DNA of 64,000 bases, from positions 124,001-188,000 of the forward strand of contig NZ_VEWK01000010.1 in assembly GCF_006376675.1 (NCBI RefSeq), given 5' to 3'. The position numbers were made by a program, and so were the translations under genes. Positions within the stretch are counted from its first letter, which is position 1, and every line of letters starts with the position of its first letter. Positions 36,283 through 45,890 of the stretch are shown here, piece by piece. The DNA comes from Brucella pecoris. GTDB lineage: Bacteria; Pseudomonadota; Alphaproteobacteria; Rhizobiales; Rhizobiaceae. The notes beneath the pieces are model-generated. The model searched no databases, had not been told where the DNA came from, and was given only the letters and a program-made list of their open reading frames with translations.

Positions 36283-36311
36283 CGTCTAGCATAGACGAAC
36301 AGGACTCGCAA
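36283..36311 (-). promoter_or_regulatory. Candidate promoter of the atp operon
   Basis: On the reverse strand TTGCGA is followed after 17 bases by TAGACG, about 135 bases before the atpH start. A small inverted repeat GTCTA-GCA-TAGAC covers the -10 side. The match is partial, so this is only a candidate. The rest of 36150-36440 shows nothing else I can name. Confidence 0.3.
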
Positions 36312-36440
36312 CACGCGAATCCGGCACTTTTGTGTAAGATTTGCCGCCTTTCGCAGTCAAAAAAGTCGCATCTGCCCCGGCGAGGCGACCTGCTGTTACA
36401 CAACCTGCACGCCTGACGTGCAAAAGGGCACTCGTTCCGG

Positions 36441-36854
36441 TCAGGAAATGAAGCCGAAAGCATAGAGCAGCGGACCTGCTGCCAGCACGAATTCAACCAG
36501 TGCGGCGAGACTGCCATAGAAGCGTCCGCCGGCCGGTCCGCCCTTGCGCCCGCCGGCGTCTGACATCATCGAAATGAAGCGTCCGAACAGTGCAAATCCC
36601 CATACGGAGCCCAGCACGACCCAGAGAAAGGGCTGAGCGAAAACGAGGCACCCAAGTCCCACACCGAGATAAGGTCCGGCCAGCGTCGCGCGGATGGAAC
36701 CGTAACCTTCGGGACGGCCGTTGATCGGCTGGAGCCGCAGCAGCTTCATCGTTATGCCGGGCGCAAAAAGCATGACAAGACCGGCAAGCGCCGTTATGGC
36801 GGCAGAGCCCCAGGCAAGCCATTCTCCGGTCGTGGCAGGAAGATAGAATTCCAT
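36441..36854 (-). CDS. Small inner-membrane protein, possibly of a phage-infection-linked family
   Basis: A 137-residue protein with four predicted transmembrane helices, beginning MEFYLPATTGEWLAWGSAAITALAG. Other strings are PINGRPEGYGSIRATLAGPYLGVGLGCLVFAQPF and GFALFGRFISMMSD. It resembles, from memory, a small Rhizobiales membrane family with an Agrobacterium member (AGROH133_08824) reported as needed for phage infection; I could not verify this. The ATG at 36854 has AGGGT upstream; a longer frame to 36935 lacks such support. It lies downstream of priA on the same strand and about 290 bases upstream of the atp operon. Confidence 0.75.
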   Translation of the reverse strand: MEFYLPATTGEWLAWGSAAITALAGLVMLFAPGITMKLLRLQPINGRPEGYGSIRATLAGPYLGVGLGCLVFAQPFLWVVLGSVWGFALFGRFISMMSDAGGRKGGPAGGRFYGSLAALVEFVLAAGPLLYAFGFIS

Positions 36855-37043
36855 CGCAATTACCCTTTCGGCACCCTCATCGTTTCTTGTCGTATAAGCA
36901 TTCCCCCCAACAGTGGAACCCGGTTTGGGAGACATGCAGAGAGATCGTCAGGCGGAGAGCTAATCAGACAGAACGCTCCCCGCGATCGAACTGAACTGGA
37001 ATTCTGTAGCGGAATTTCCGTCGATCTTCCACGCCTTTGCATG

Positions 37044-39266
37044 TCAGAGGAAACTTTGCGGATCGATATCCACCTGAACGCGGATCGATCCACGTTCCTT
37101 CGGGCCACCAGCAAGCAAGGCGCGGATAAATCCTTGAATATCGGCGCGTTTGGTTCCATGCACCAGAATGCGGAAACGATGCCTCCCCCGCACGAGCGCC
37201 AGGGGGGCCTCGGCAGGGCCGAGCACGGAAATCTCGGACGACGAAGGTGCTGCCCGGCGCAACGCACGCGCATGATTTTCAGCATCGGGCCGGTTATCAG
37301 CGGAGATAATTAATGCCGCAAGTCGACCGAATGGCGGCAGTACGCTGCGCTCGCGCTCCTCGATTTCGCGAGCATAGAATGCTTCGGTATCACCACTGAC
37401 GATGGCGCGCATGACCGGGTGATCCGGCTGATAGGTCTGGATGAGGCCGAGGCTCTTGCGCCCTGTTCGACCGGCGCGCCCCGTCACCTGATTGAGTAGC
37501 TGGAACGTGCGCTCAGCCGCGCGCGGGTCGCCATTGGCAAGGCCCAGATCGGCATCCACCACGCCCACCAGCGTCATGTTGGGAAAGTTGTGCCCCTTGG
37601 CGACGAGCTGTGTGCCGATAACGATATCCGCCTCGCCTTTTGCGATAGCGTCGAGTTCCAGTCGCAACCGCTTCACGCCCCCCGCCATATCAGACGAAAG
37701 CACTATGATTCGGGCTTCGCTGAAAGTTGCCGCCACTTCTTCCGCGATGCGCTCGACACCGGGACCGCAGGCAACCAGATGATCCAGCGTGCCGCATTCG
37801 GGGCAGGCTTCCGGCGTCGGCTCGTGATAGCCACACTGGTGACACATGAGCTGCCCGCGAAAACGATGCTCGACCAGCCAGCTCGAACATTGCGGACACT
37901 GGAAGCGATGGCCGCAGACCCGGCACAATGTCAGCGGCGCATAACCGCGACGGTTGAGAAACAGCAGCGCCTGTTCGCCACGTCCGACAGTCTTGCCGAC
38001 GGCCTCGGTCAGGGCAGGTGACAAAAACCGGCCCGGCGGCGGCGGTGACCGCCGCATGTCGATGGTCTTCAGATCGGGAAGTGCCGCTTCCGCATAGCGA
38101 CCATAGAGCTTGATTCGCTTGTAGCGTCCCTGCTCCGCATTGACCTGGCTTTCGATGGAGGGGGTGGCTGATGCCAGCACCACCGGAAAACCGCTGATAT
38201 GACCACGCACCACGGCCATGTCGCGGGCATTGTAAAAAACCCGATCTTCCTGTTTGTAAGCCGGATCATGTTCTTCATCGACGACGATCAGCCCCAGTTC
38301 CTTGAAGGGCAGAAAGAGAGCCGACCGCGCGCCCGCTACGACTCGCACCGTGCCTTCCGCAATCTGTCGCCAGACGCGTTCACGGGTGCGGGGGGCAAGG
38401 TCGGAATGCCACTCGGCGGGCTTTGCGCCGAACCGGTCATGGAACCTGTCGAGAAACTGCTGCGTCAAGGCAATTTCCGGCAGGAGAATCAGCACCTGCT
38501 TGCCTTGCTCTATCGCCTTGGCAACCGCTTCGAAATAAACCTCGGTCTTGCCCGATCCCGTCACACCATCGAGCAGCGAAACCGAAAAACAGCCAGCCTC
38601 GACAGAATCAGAGAGCATTTCCGCTGCCGCCTGCTGATCTTCCGAAAGCGTGGCCCGCGCATAGTCGATATCGGGCTTTGCCACCACGGCTGGCGGCGGC
38701 AGCATGACTTCTTCGAAAATGCCTTGCATCTTCAGCCCGTCCACAACCGTCATCGAGACGCCAGCCGCATGGGCCAGGCCGGACCGCGTCCATGAAAGCC
38801 CGTCGCGGGCAAGCTCCATCACGCGCGCACGCGCTTCAGTCATGCGCTCCGGTTCGCCGCCGGAATAGCGAAGTCCCGGCACCGCCGGTTCGGGATCGAA
38901 TGCGGCCGGCGCGCGCAAAACCATGCGCGCCACCATACCGGGCGGAGAGAGTGTGTAGTCGGCTGCCCAGCGCATGAAGCGCAGCATGTCGCCACCCACC
39001 GGCGGGCAGTCGAAAACCTCCGAAATCTCGCGCAATTTTCTGGCATCGACGGCATCGGTTTCACCCTCGCAGACGATCCCCGCCACTTCCCGCGGTCCAA
39101 GCGGCACGCGCACGATCGATCCGGGCTGGACGTTCATCCCTTCCGGAACCATATAAGAATAAGGCCGCTCCGCGGGCATGGGCACGAGCACGGGAACGAC
39201 CCGTGGTGCGAGCTCCGGAAACAGACCAGAAATGGCGTTTGCAATATCGTGCGAATCTTTCGACAT
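37044..39266 (-). CDS. priA: Primosomal protein N' (replication restart helicase)
   Basis: A 740-residue SF2 helicase that reloads the replisome at stalled forks. It has the N-terminal 3'-DNA-binding domain (RPYSYMVPEGMNVQPGSIVRVPLG), Walker A GVTGSGKTEVY, Walker B DEEHDPAYKQED, ASATPSIES, and eight zinc-binding cysteines in four pairs (CRVCGHRFQCPQC, then CHQCG and CPECG). The C-terminal helicase motif QVTGRAGRTG is intact. The protein is complete. It is divergent from the transaldolase gene, with about 110 bases between the starts. Confidence 0.97.
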   Translation of the reverse strand: MSKDSHDIANAISGLFPELAPRVVPVLVPMPAERPYSYMVPEGMNVQPGSIVRVPLGPREVAGIVCEGETDAVDARKLREISEVFDCPPVGGDMLRFMRWAADYTLSPPGMVARMVLRAPAAFDPEPAVPGLRYSGGEPERMTEARARVMELARDGLSWTRSGLAHAAGVSMTVVDGLKMQGIFEEVMLPPPAVVAKPDIDYARATLSEDQQAAAEMLSDSVEAGCFSVSLLDGVTGSGKTEVYFEAVAKAIEQGKQVLILLPEIALTQQFLDRFHDRFGAKPAEWHSDLAPRTRERVWRQIAEGTVRVVAGARSALFLPFKELGLIVVDEEHDPAYKQEDRVFYNARDMAVVRGHISGFPVVLASATPSIESQVNAEQGRYKRIKLYGRYAEAALPDLKTIDMRRSPPPPGRFLSPALTEAVGKTVGRGEQALLFLNRRGYAPLTLCRVCGHRFQCPQCSSWLVEHRFRGQLMCHQCGYHEPTPEACPECGTLDHLVACGPGVERIAEEVAATFSEARIIVLSSDMAGGVKRLRLELDAIAKGEADIVIGTQLVAKGHNFPNMTLVGVVDADLGLANGDPRAAERTFQLLNQVTGRAGRTGRKSLGLIQTYQPDHPVMRAIVSGDTEAFYAREIEERERSVLPPFGRLAALIISADNRPDAENHARALRRAAPSSSEISVLGPAEAPLALVRGRHRFRILVHGTKRADIQGFIRALLAGGPKERGSIRVQVDIDPQSFL

Positions 39267-39374
39267 GATTGCGTGACCTTGGCGCGGCTTTGCGCTAAAG
39301 AAAAGCCACCTTCCGGGACTTAAATGGATTTAGCTCCCAAAAACCACCCGCGCTCATTATGGAGGAACGCTGTT

Positions 39375-40028
39375 ATGAAATTTTTCGTGGACACTGCGGA
39401 CGTCAAGGAAATCCGTGAGCTCAACGACCTCGGACTGGTCGATGGCGTGACCACCAACCCGTCCCTCATCCTGAAGTCGGGTCGTGACATTATCGAAGTC
39501 ACCAAAGAAATCTGCAACATCGTCAAGGGCCCGGTTTCTGCTGAAGTGGCTGCCACTGAATATGAGCAGATGATGAAGGAAGCAGCCGTCATCTCCAAGA
39601 TCGCTGACAATATCTGCATCAAGCTGCCTGTCACCCTTGACGGACTTAAAGCCTGTAAGGCTCTGTCCTCCGAAGGTCACAAGGTCAACATGACGCTCTG
39701 CTTTTCGGCCAATCAGGCGCTTCTCGCAGCCAAGGCTGGCGCGACCTTCATTTCACCGTTCATTGGCCGTCTCGACGATACCGGCATCAACGGCATGGAA
39801 CTGATTGCCGAGATCCGTACGATTTACGACAATTACGACTACCGCACGGAAATTCTGGCCGCTTCGGTTCGCACCGTCAATCACGTCAAGGAAGCTGCCC
39901 TGATCGGCGCTGATGTCGTGACCGCGCCTCCGGCAACGCTGAAGGCGCTTGTCAAGCATCCGCTGACCGACAAGGGCCTCGAAACCTTCCTCGCCGATTG
40001 GGCCAAGACCGGCCAGAAGATCGCCTGA
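39375..40028 (+). CDS. tal: Transaldolase-like fructose-6-phosphate aldolase
   Basis: A 217-residue small-type transaldolase/FSA. The TIM barrel opens MKFFVDTADVKEIRELNDLGLVDGVTTNPSLI, and the Schiff-base lysine is Lys83 in CIKLPVT. It acts in the pentose phosphate pathway as a transaldolase or cleaves fructose-6-phosphate; sequence alone does not separate the two. GGAGG lies nine bases before the ATG at 39375. It is monocistronic and ends in a bidirectional terminator shared with the AAA ATPase. Confidence 0.95.
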   Translation: MKFFVDTADVKEIRELNDLGLVDGVTTNPSLILKSGRDIIEVTKEICNIVKGPVSAEVAATEYEQMMKEAAVISKIADNICIKLPVTLDGLKACKALSSEGHKVNMTLCFSANQALLAAKAGATFISPFIGRLDDTGINGMELIAEIRTIYDNYDYRTEILAASVRTVNHVKEAALIGADVVTAPPATLKALVKHPLTDKGLETFLADWAKTGQKIA

Positions 40029-40051
40029 TCAGCGACCTTGCCAGACAGATG

Positions 40052-40079
40052 AAAAAAGCGGGCTCAGGCCCGCTTTTTT
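40052..40079. terminator. Bidirectional terminator between tal and the AAA ATPase
   Basis: AAAAAAGCGGGC and GCCCGCTTTTTT pair around four bases. The run of T residues follows on the plus strand and the A run serves the minus strand. The ATPase stop codon lies within its right edge. Confidence 0.92.
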
Positions 40080-41172
40080 ATTGCAGTACGCTTTCCCCGC
40101 CCTGCTTACTCACACGGATCGGCCTTGCGCCGCATTGCTCGGCAATCGCGTTGGCAAGAGCGGCAGAATGGGTCACCACGCATATCTGGCTGCGTTCGGA
40201 TGCCTGTGTGATCATACGGGCAAGTGACGGGATCATATCAGGATGCAAACTTGCTTCGGGTTCGTTCAGCGCGATCAGCGGCGGCAGGCGATAGGACAGA
40301 AGCGCGACTGCCAGCGCCAGCAGGCGAATTTGCCCGTCGGACAATTCTCCCGGACGGAATATTCGCGACGGAAAAGCCGGGAAATTCAAACCGAAGGTTG
40401 CCGTTTCGTCCGGATAGGGAATGACCAGCTTCGCACCATCCAGCGCATCGGCAACCAGACGATCCAGATCGACAGTATCCTGCCGGATATGGGCAAGCGT
40501 GGCAAAGACTGAAGCAAGATTGCTGCCATCCTCGTCCAGCATGGCAGCGGTTGCGGCAATGGACGGCTGGCGCACGGGCGCATCCCGATCGCTTCGAAAG
40601 CCGTGATAAAAGCGCCAGCCGCGCAATTGCGCGGACAAGTCACCGATCTCCGGATAATGGCCGGATTGCCCCAGCACCGCCAGCCCGCTTTCCGATGTCA
40701 GAAGCCGTGCCGGATGCTCCATGCGCCGACCCTCCCCGTCCCGCGCGAAGACCGCAGGCCCACGCCGCTCCATCAGATCGACAGGACGCCGCCCCGTATC
40801 GAGATTGAGCTGCTCTTCCTTGATCTGCGGCTCGAAGGGAAAGGCGCCGGAGACCGGTGGCGGCAGACCTGCTTCGACACGATAGGAAAGACGCGAGGCC
40901 AGTCGCTCGTCTTCAAAATCCGCTTCCAGAATGATGCGTGCCGATTCGTGCTTGCGGCGATTGCCGCTCCACATGGCCGATTGCATCCCTCCTTCCCGTA
41001 CGATTTCGGTAGAGAGATTACCCTCTGCCGCCGCCTTTACCAGTTGCAGCGCCCGATAGAGATTGGATTTTCCAGCACCATTCTCGCCGACAAAAACTGT
41101 CACCTGTCCGAGATCGAAACGAACAGAGCGCAGCGAGCGATAGCCTTTGGCGGTAAACGAAACGAGACGCAT
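40078..41172 (-). CDS. AAA/SMC-like ATPase of unknown role
   Basis: A 364-residue RecF/OLD-type ATPase. It opens MRLVSFTAKGYRSLRSVRFDLGQVTVFVGENGAGKSNL with Walker A GENGAGKS at residues 29-36. The ABC-like signature region is PGELSDGQIRLLALAVALL, and Walker B is IALNEPEASLHPDM followed by the His switch CVVTHSAAL. No TOPRIM nuclease domain follows, so it is the ATPase alone. No partner nuclease or toxin is adjacent; its neighbours are tal and lptE-leuS. The ATG at 41172 has AGAGGG upstream. It may act in DNA metabolism, but no function can be assigned. Confidence 0.82.
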   Translation of the reverse strand: MRLVSFTAKGYRSLRSVRFDLGQVTVFVGENGAGKSNLYRALQLVKAAAEGNLSTEIVREGGMQSAMWSGNRRKHESARIILEADFEDERLASRLSYRVEAGLPPPVSGAFPFEPQIKEEQLNLDTGRRPVDLMERRGPAVFARDGEGRRMEHPARLLTSESGLAVLGQSGHYPEIGDLSAQLRGWRFYHGFRSDRDAPVRQPSIAATAAMLDEDGSNLASVFATLAHIRQDTVDLDRLVADALDGAKLVIPYPDETATFGLNFPAFPSRIFRPGELSDGQIRLLALAVALLSYRLPPLIALNEPEASLHPDMIPSLARMITQASERSQICVVTHSAALANAIAEQCGARPIRVSKQGGESVLQ

Positions 41173-41184
41173 GATCCCTCTGGT

Positions 41185-41222
41185 AGAAAAGCAAAAGGCG
41201 GCACGAACCCGCACCGCCTTTT
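41185..41222 (-). terminator. Terminator of the leuS-lptE operon
   Basis: AAAAGGCGG and CCGCCTTTT form the stem of a hairpin with a 12-base middle, followed by T residues on the reverse strand, 25 bases after the lptE stop codon. Confidence 0.8.
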
Positions 41223-41246
41223 AGAGTGATTGGCATCAGGCCAAAA

Positions 41247-41828
41247 TCAGAGCTTCGACATTTTCATCGCCAGAGCGAGGAATATCTGTTCGGCCAGTTC
41301 TTCCGCCGCACGCTTGCGTGCATCGCGTTCGGCACGCAGGTTTGCGAATTCCTGACGCGGGCGGTCGAAGGATGCGCCGACCGTACGAGTGCCCACTGCA
41401 AGCGGCTTGCCGTCCTTGTCGCGCAGCACAAAATTCGACGTTGCCTTGACAATACCGGACGATGGACGCCCCGTACGATCAGTCTGGTCACCGATATCCA
41501 CGCTCACCGCCGCGAGGGTGTAGTTGCTCAGACCGAGACCGAGGCGATAGGTCGGATTGGCCGGTTCACCGGCACCACCACCAAGCAGGAAGATCAGGCG
41601 ATTGCGAACCTGCTGACCGAAGACATCGCCAGTCGGATCAATCGCCACTGAAGCAAGCTTGGTGCGCATGTCCGGCGTCACGCTGCCGCCGATGGTTCCG
41701 CCGGCGCCAGCGCCGGAGGAGTAAAGCGGCTGCACGGTGCATCCAGCCATCAGAACCGTAGCCCCAAGTGCGAAAAACGCAACGCGGAAGGCTTTGATTG
41801 CGGAGAAAAAGCGGTCAGGCAACGACAT
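41247..41828 (-). CDS. lptE: LPS-assembly lipoprotein LptE
   Basis: A 193-residue outer-membrane lipoprotein. The signal peptide ends in the lipobox LMAGC, so the mature lipoprotein begins at the Cys and continues TVQPLYSSG. The QPLY motif after the Cys is typical of LptE. It plugs LptD for lipopolysaccharide export. The start at 41828 lies 14 bases inside the leuS 3' end, so the two overlap and are co-translated, the usual leuS-lptE arrangement. Confidence 0.93.
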   Translation of the reverse strand: MSLPDRFFSAIKAFRVAFFALGATVLMAGCTVQPLYSSGAGAGGTIGGSVTPDMRTKLASVAIDPTGDVFGQQVRNRLIFLLGGGAGEPANPTYRLGLGLSNYTLAAVSVDIGDQTDRTGRPSSGIVKATSNFVLRDKDGKPLAVGTRTVGASFDRPRQEFANLRAERDARKRAAEELAEQIFLALAMKMSKL

Positions 41829-44448
41829 TGACGATCCTTTGCGGCACCACAATAACCTTCTTCGGCGAGCCCCCGTTGAGCGCAGCCTTGACGAAGTCAA
41901 GTTCGAGCACCGCCTGCTGGATGCTAGCTTGATCAGCGTCGCGGGCGATTGTCAAATCCCCACGCTTCTTGCCGTTGATCTGCACCGGCATAACGATCTC
42001 GTTTTCCACCACCAATGCCGGATCGAATTCCGGCCAGGCAGTACGGGCAACCAGCGTTTGGCGACCGGCAATCTTGCCGCCAAGCGCCGCCAGGCACTGT
42101 TCGGCCAGATGTGGCATCATCGGTGCCAGCATCGCTATGAGCTTTTCGGTGACGTCACGGACGGCACTCTTCAACTCGTCATCCGCATTGCCCGAAGCCA
42201 CCTGCTGCAGGGAAGCAGCAGCCGTGTTGACCAGCTCGTAAAGACGGGCGACGCCACGGTTGAAGGCCAGCTTCTCGATATCGTCGCCGACAGCCTTGAC
42301 CGCCTTGTGCGCAGCCTTGGAAACGACAAGGGCTTCGCCCTGCGTCCCGGTCTTCGGCGCAACGTCCTTCAACTGTTCGGCGGCTTCCGCCACCAGACGC
42401 CAGACGCGCTGCACAAAACGATGGGCACCTTCGGCACCGGCTTCCGTCCAGATCACGTCACGCTCGGGCGGCGAATCAGACAGCATGAACCAGCGCGCCG
42501 TATCGGCCCCGTAGGAAGCGATGATATCGTCCGGATCGACAACGTTCTTCTTCGACTTCGACATCTTCTCGATGGAACCGATTTCCACCGGCTCGCCCGT
42601 CGAGAGCAGCGTCGCGCTGCGCTTGCCATCGGTCTCCTCGATGCGAATGTCGGCAGGCGCTACCCACTGGCCATTGGCTTTGTAGGTCTCGTGCACAACC
42701 ATGCCCTGTGTAAACAGGCCCTTGAATGGCTCGTCGATGCCGACGTGACCGGCGACCTTCATTGCGCGGGTGAAGAAGCGCGAATAGAGCAGATGCAAAA
42801 TCGCGTGTTCAATACCACCGATATACTGATCGACCGGCAGCCAGTGATCGGCAACCTTGCGATCAGTCGGCTCGTTTTCCCACGGTGCCGTAAAGCGGGC
42901 ATAGTACCAGGACGAATCGACGAACGTGTCCATCGTGTCGGTTTCACGACGGGCATCGCCACCGCATTTCGGGCACTTCACGTGACGCCAGGTCGCGTGA
43001 CGGTCGAGCGGATTGCCCGGACGGTCGAACTCGACATCATCCGGCAGCTTGACCGGCAGATCGGCGCGCGGCACCGGATTGACGCCACAGCTTTCGCAAT
43101 GGATCATCGGGATCGGGCAACCCCAATAGCGCTGGCGCGAAATGCCCCAGTCGCGTAGACGGAACTGCACCTTGCGGCTTGCCTGTGGGCTGTTGCCGAG
43201 GCTGGTCTGTTCCAGACGGTTTGCCACTTCGTTGAAGGCTGCTTCCGGCGTCATACCGTCGAGGAAGCGCGAATTGATCATCAGGCCATCGTCAGTATAA
43301 GCCGTTTCGCCGATGCTGAAGCTTGCCGCGTCCTCACCCTTCGGCAGAACGACAGGCGTAACCTTCAATTTGTACTTGTTGGCGAAGTCCAGGTCGCGCT
43401 GATCATGCGCCGGGCAGCCGAACACCGCACCGGTGCCATATTCCATCAGGACGAAATTGGCGACATAGACCGGCAGTTCCCAGCTCTCGTCGAACGGATG
43501 CTTGACCTTGACACCCGTTTCGAAGCCCTTCTTTTCAGCCGTTTCGAGCGCCGCCAGCGACGTGCCGTGTTGATGGCATTCCTCGATGAAGCCGGAAAGC
43601 GAAGCATTGTCTTCAGCCAGCTTCTTCGCCAGCGGATGATCGGCGGAGATCGCCACGAAAGCCGCGCCGAACAGCGTGTCGGGGCGGGTCGTATAAACTT
43701 CGATTTCCGAGAAACCGGCAGGCGCGGTCTTGCCGTCCAGCGCGAAGCGGACCTGCAAGCCTTCCGACTTGCCGATCCAGTTGCGCTGCATCAAACGAAC
43801 CTTTTCCGGCCACTGGTCGAGCGTATCGAGACCGGCCAGCAATTCCTCGCTGAAATCGGTGATCTTGAAGAACCATTGCGTCAGTTCGCGCTGTTCGACC
43901 AGAGCGCCCGAACGCCAGCCGCGACCATCCACCACCTGCTCATTGGCAAGCACGGTGTTGTCGACCGGATCCCAGTTGACCTTGGAGGTCTTGCGCGTCA
44001 CCAGACCCTTTTCGAAAAGATCGATGAACAACATCTGCTGGCGATGATAATATTCCACGTCGCAGGTCGCGAATTCACGCGCCCAGTCGAGCGAAAGCCC
44101 CATCGATTTGAGCTGGCTGCGCATCGTGGCGATGTTCTGGTAGGTCCATTCCTTCGGATGAACCTTGTTCTGCATCGCCGCATTTTCAGCAGGCATGCCG
44201 AACGCGTCCCAACCCATCGGGTGAAGCACGTTGAAACCCTTGGCGCGCTTGTAACGGGCGACAACGTCACCCATCGCATAGTTGCGCACATGGCCCATAT
44301 GGATGCGCCCCGATGGATAGGGGAACATCTCGAGCACATAATATTTCTCGCGGCTGTCGCTATTGTCGGTTTCGAAGGTCCGGTCTTCTTCCCAGACTTT
44401 CTGCCAATGAGCTTCCGCCACGCGCGGATTATAACGTTCGGCTGCCAT
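41815..44448 (-). CDS. leuS: Leucyl-tRNA synthetase
   Basis: An 877-residue class I aminoacyl-tRNA synthetase. The HIGH-type motif is PYPSGRIHMGH near residue 44, and the KMSKS loop is EKMSKSKKN. The editing (CP1) domain has the TTRPDTLFGAAFVAISADHPLA segment. A zinc-like cysteine set (CPKCGGD, HCESCG) is present. The C-terminal anticodon-binding and LeuS-specific domains are complete. It is divergent from the YggS gene. Confidence 0.98.
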   Translation of the reverse strand: MAAERYNPRVAEAHWQKVWEEDRTFETDNSDSREKYYVLEMFPYPSGRIHMGHVRNYAMGDVVARYKRAKGFNVLHPMGWDAFGMPAENAAMQNKVHPKEWTYQNIATMRSQLKSMGLSLDWAREFATCDVEYYHRQQMLFIDLFEKGLVTRKTSKVNWDPVDNTVLANEQVVDGRGWRSGALVEQRELTQWFFKITDFSEELLAGLDTLDQWPEKVRLMQRNWIGKSEGLQVRFALDGKTAPAGFSEIEVYTTRPDTLFGAAFVAISADHPLAKKLAEDNASLSGFIEECHQHGTSLAALETAEKKGFETGVKVKHPFDESWELPVYVANFVLMEYGTGAVFGCPAHDQRDLDFANKYKLKVTPVVLPKGEDAASFSIGETAYTDDGLMINSRFLDGMTPEAAFNEVANRLEQTSLGNSPQASRKVQFRLRDWGISRQRYWGCPIPMIHCESCGVNPVPRADLPVKLPDDVEFDRPGNPLDRHATWRHVKCPKCGGDARRETDTMDTFVDSSWYYARFTAPWENEPTDRKVADHWLPVDQYIGGIEHAILHLLYSRFFTRAMKVAGHVGIDEPFKGLFTQGMVVHETYKANGQWVAPADIRIEETDGKRSATLLSTGEPVEIGSIEKMSKSKKNVVDPDDIIASYGADTARWFMLSDSPPERDVIWTEAGAEGAHRFVQRVWRLVAEAAEQLKDVAPKTGTQGEALVVSKAAHKAVKAVGDDIEKLAFNRGVARLYELVNTAAASLQQVASGNADDELKSAVRDVTEKLIAMLAPMMPHLAEQCLAALGGKIAGRQTLVARTAWPEFDPALVVENEIVMPVQINGKKRGDLTIARDADQASIQQAVLELDFVKAALNGGSPKKVIVVPQRIVNVVA

Positions 44449-44570
44449 GACCGTATTTACTCGTACGAAGGTGATGCAATAAGGAGAGTCGATATTTAAT
44501 GGCGACCTTCACCACGTATTGGCGAAAGCGTCAACCTTTTGCGGATGAAAAGCCTGAAAGCGAGTGTTTC

Positions 44571-45251
44571 ATGTCAGATATCGTAGCGAAGCTGAACACG
44601 GTCAAGGCCGCAATAGCCAAAGCCGAAAAGGAAGCACAGCGCGACAAAAGCTCCGTTACGCTTGTCGCCGTATCGAAAACCTTCGACGCAGAAGAAATCC
44701 GCCCAGCGCTTGATGCGGGCCAGCGGGTCTTCGGCGAGAACCGCGTGCAGGAAGCACAAGCCAAATGGCCAGGACTGCGCGAGGATTATTCCGGCATCGA
44801 ACTGCATCTGATCGGCCCGCTGCAGTCCAACAAGGCGGCCGATGCCGTCGCCCTGTTCGATGTCATCGAAACGGTCGACCGCGAAAAGATCGCCGCTGCC
44901 CTTGCAGCCGAAATCAGGAAGCAGAACAAGGCCCCGAAGCTCTACGTGCAGGTAAATACCGGACTTGAAGAACAGAAGGCTGGCATTGCGCCGAAGGAGG
45001 CGGTTGCCTTTGTCGAGCGCTGCCGCAAGGAACATGGCCTCGCCATCGAGGGATTGATGTGCATCCCGCCTGCGGTTGAAAATCCGGGGCCACATTTCGC
45101 GCTTCTGGAAAAGCTCGCCCGTGAAGCTGGCGTGGAAAAACTCTCCATGGGCATGTCGGGCGATTACGAGACCGCCATCGGCTTCGGCGCGACATCGGTG
45201 CGTGTCGGTTCGGCCATCTTCGGCGGGCGGAGCTATACCAACCCCGCCTGA
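44571..45251 (+). CDS. PLP homeostasis protein (YggS/PROSC family)
   Basis: A 226-residue alanine-racemase-fold protein binding pyridoxal phosphate. The PLP lysine is in VTLVAVSKTF, and HLIGPLQSNKAADAV and the C-terminal MGMSGDYETAIGFGATSVRVGSAIFG are the family motifs. It buffers vitamin B6 and amino acid metabolism. The ATG at 44571 fits the family; a longer frame from 44499 is not conserved-looking. It converges on usg with about 20 bases between stops. Confidence 0.94.
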   Translation: MSDIVAKLNTVKAAIAKAEKEAQRDKSSVTLVAVSKTFDAEEIRPALDAGQRVFGENRVQEAQAKWPGLREDYSGIELHLIGPLQSNKAADAVALFDVIETVDREKIAAALAAEIRKQNKAPKLYVQVNTGLEEQKAGIAPKEAVAFVERCRKEHGLAIEGLMCIPPAVENPGPHFALLEKLAREAGVEKLSMGMSGDYETAIGFGATSVRVGSAIFGGRSYTNPA

Positions 45252-45272
45252 TTCCGTTGTCCAGCAGCTATA

Positions 45273-45560
45273 TTAGTGCAGGACGATCTCGCCCTGCACA
45301 TTCCTCCAGTCCGAGGGGCCAAGCAGCCGGAAATGCGTGTAGCTGACCGAATGCAACGGCCCGTCAATCTCCCGATTCCAGAATTCGATAAAGTGATTGA
45401 GCACCGGAAAATCGGGCGCCAGATCATAATCCTGCCAGACGAAAAGCTGCAGCAGATGCGGGTGATCGGGCAAGTGGTAGAAAACTTTCGCCGTCGTCAG
45501 ACCATAACCGGCGAGTTGGAGTTCGAAGGCTGACTTTGCGTTCAAAGCGGACGTCGTCAT
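45273..45560 (-). CDS. usg: Usg family protein
   Basis: A 95-residue cytoplasmic protein of the Usg family, often located near trp genes in alphaproteobacteria. The conserved strings are LAGYGLTTAKVFYHLPDHPHLLQLFVWQDYDLAPDFPVLNHFIEFW. The function is unknown. No tryptophan genes are adjacent here. The start codon ATG at 45560 is followed by MTTSALNAKSAFELQL. It is monocistronic. Confidence 0.9.
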   Translation of the reverse strand: MTTSALNAKSAFELQLAGYGLTTAKVFYHLPDHPHLLQLFVWQDYDLAPDFPVLNHFIEFWNREIDGPLHSVSYTHFRLLGPSDWRNVQGEIVLH

Positions 45561-45890
45561 GGCGATTTCCCCTTTTTGTGAAGAGCCATATTGTCAGGCT
45601 CCTGAATAGGAGATAATCACTCTAAATGGTTTTTAAACTGTAAAAACAATATATTAGCATCAGCCAGCAGCGAGTGCTGCCAGTTGCCATTTCTGACGAT
45701 GCGTCATTGTGGATCATAGACGCGCCGATTGTCTAATTTACCTTGCCCGCAATGGAAGGTAGACAAGGCACCCGATGGTCTCGCCTTTCACGGCAAGCCG
45801 TCTCATCCGGCGGGAGGTGCCGGTCAGTTTTTGGGTGCATTTATACGAGCGGGATATCGTCCGGCTCGCGGAATGCTGAAGGAGGAAATC

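Noticed and set aside
40078..41172. Possible phage-defence ATPase
   Set aside because: No nuclease, toxin or other defence gene is adjacent, and the neighbours are housekeeping genes, so a defence call is unsupported.
45729..45890. N-terminal extension of acetyl-CoA synthetase from an earlier start
   Set aside because: The ATG at 45891 has a perfect ribosome-binding site and matches the family N-terminus; the extra residues resemble nothing.
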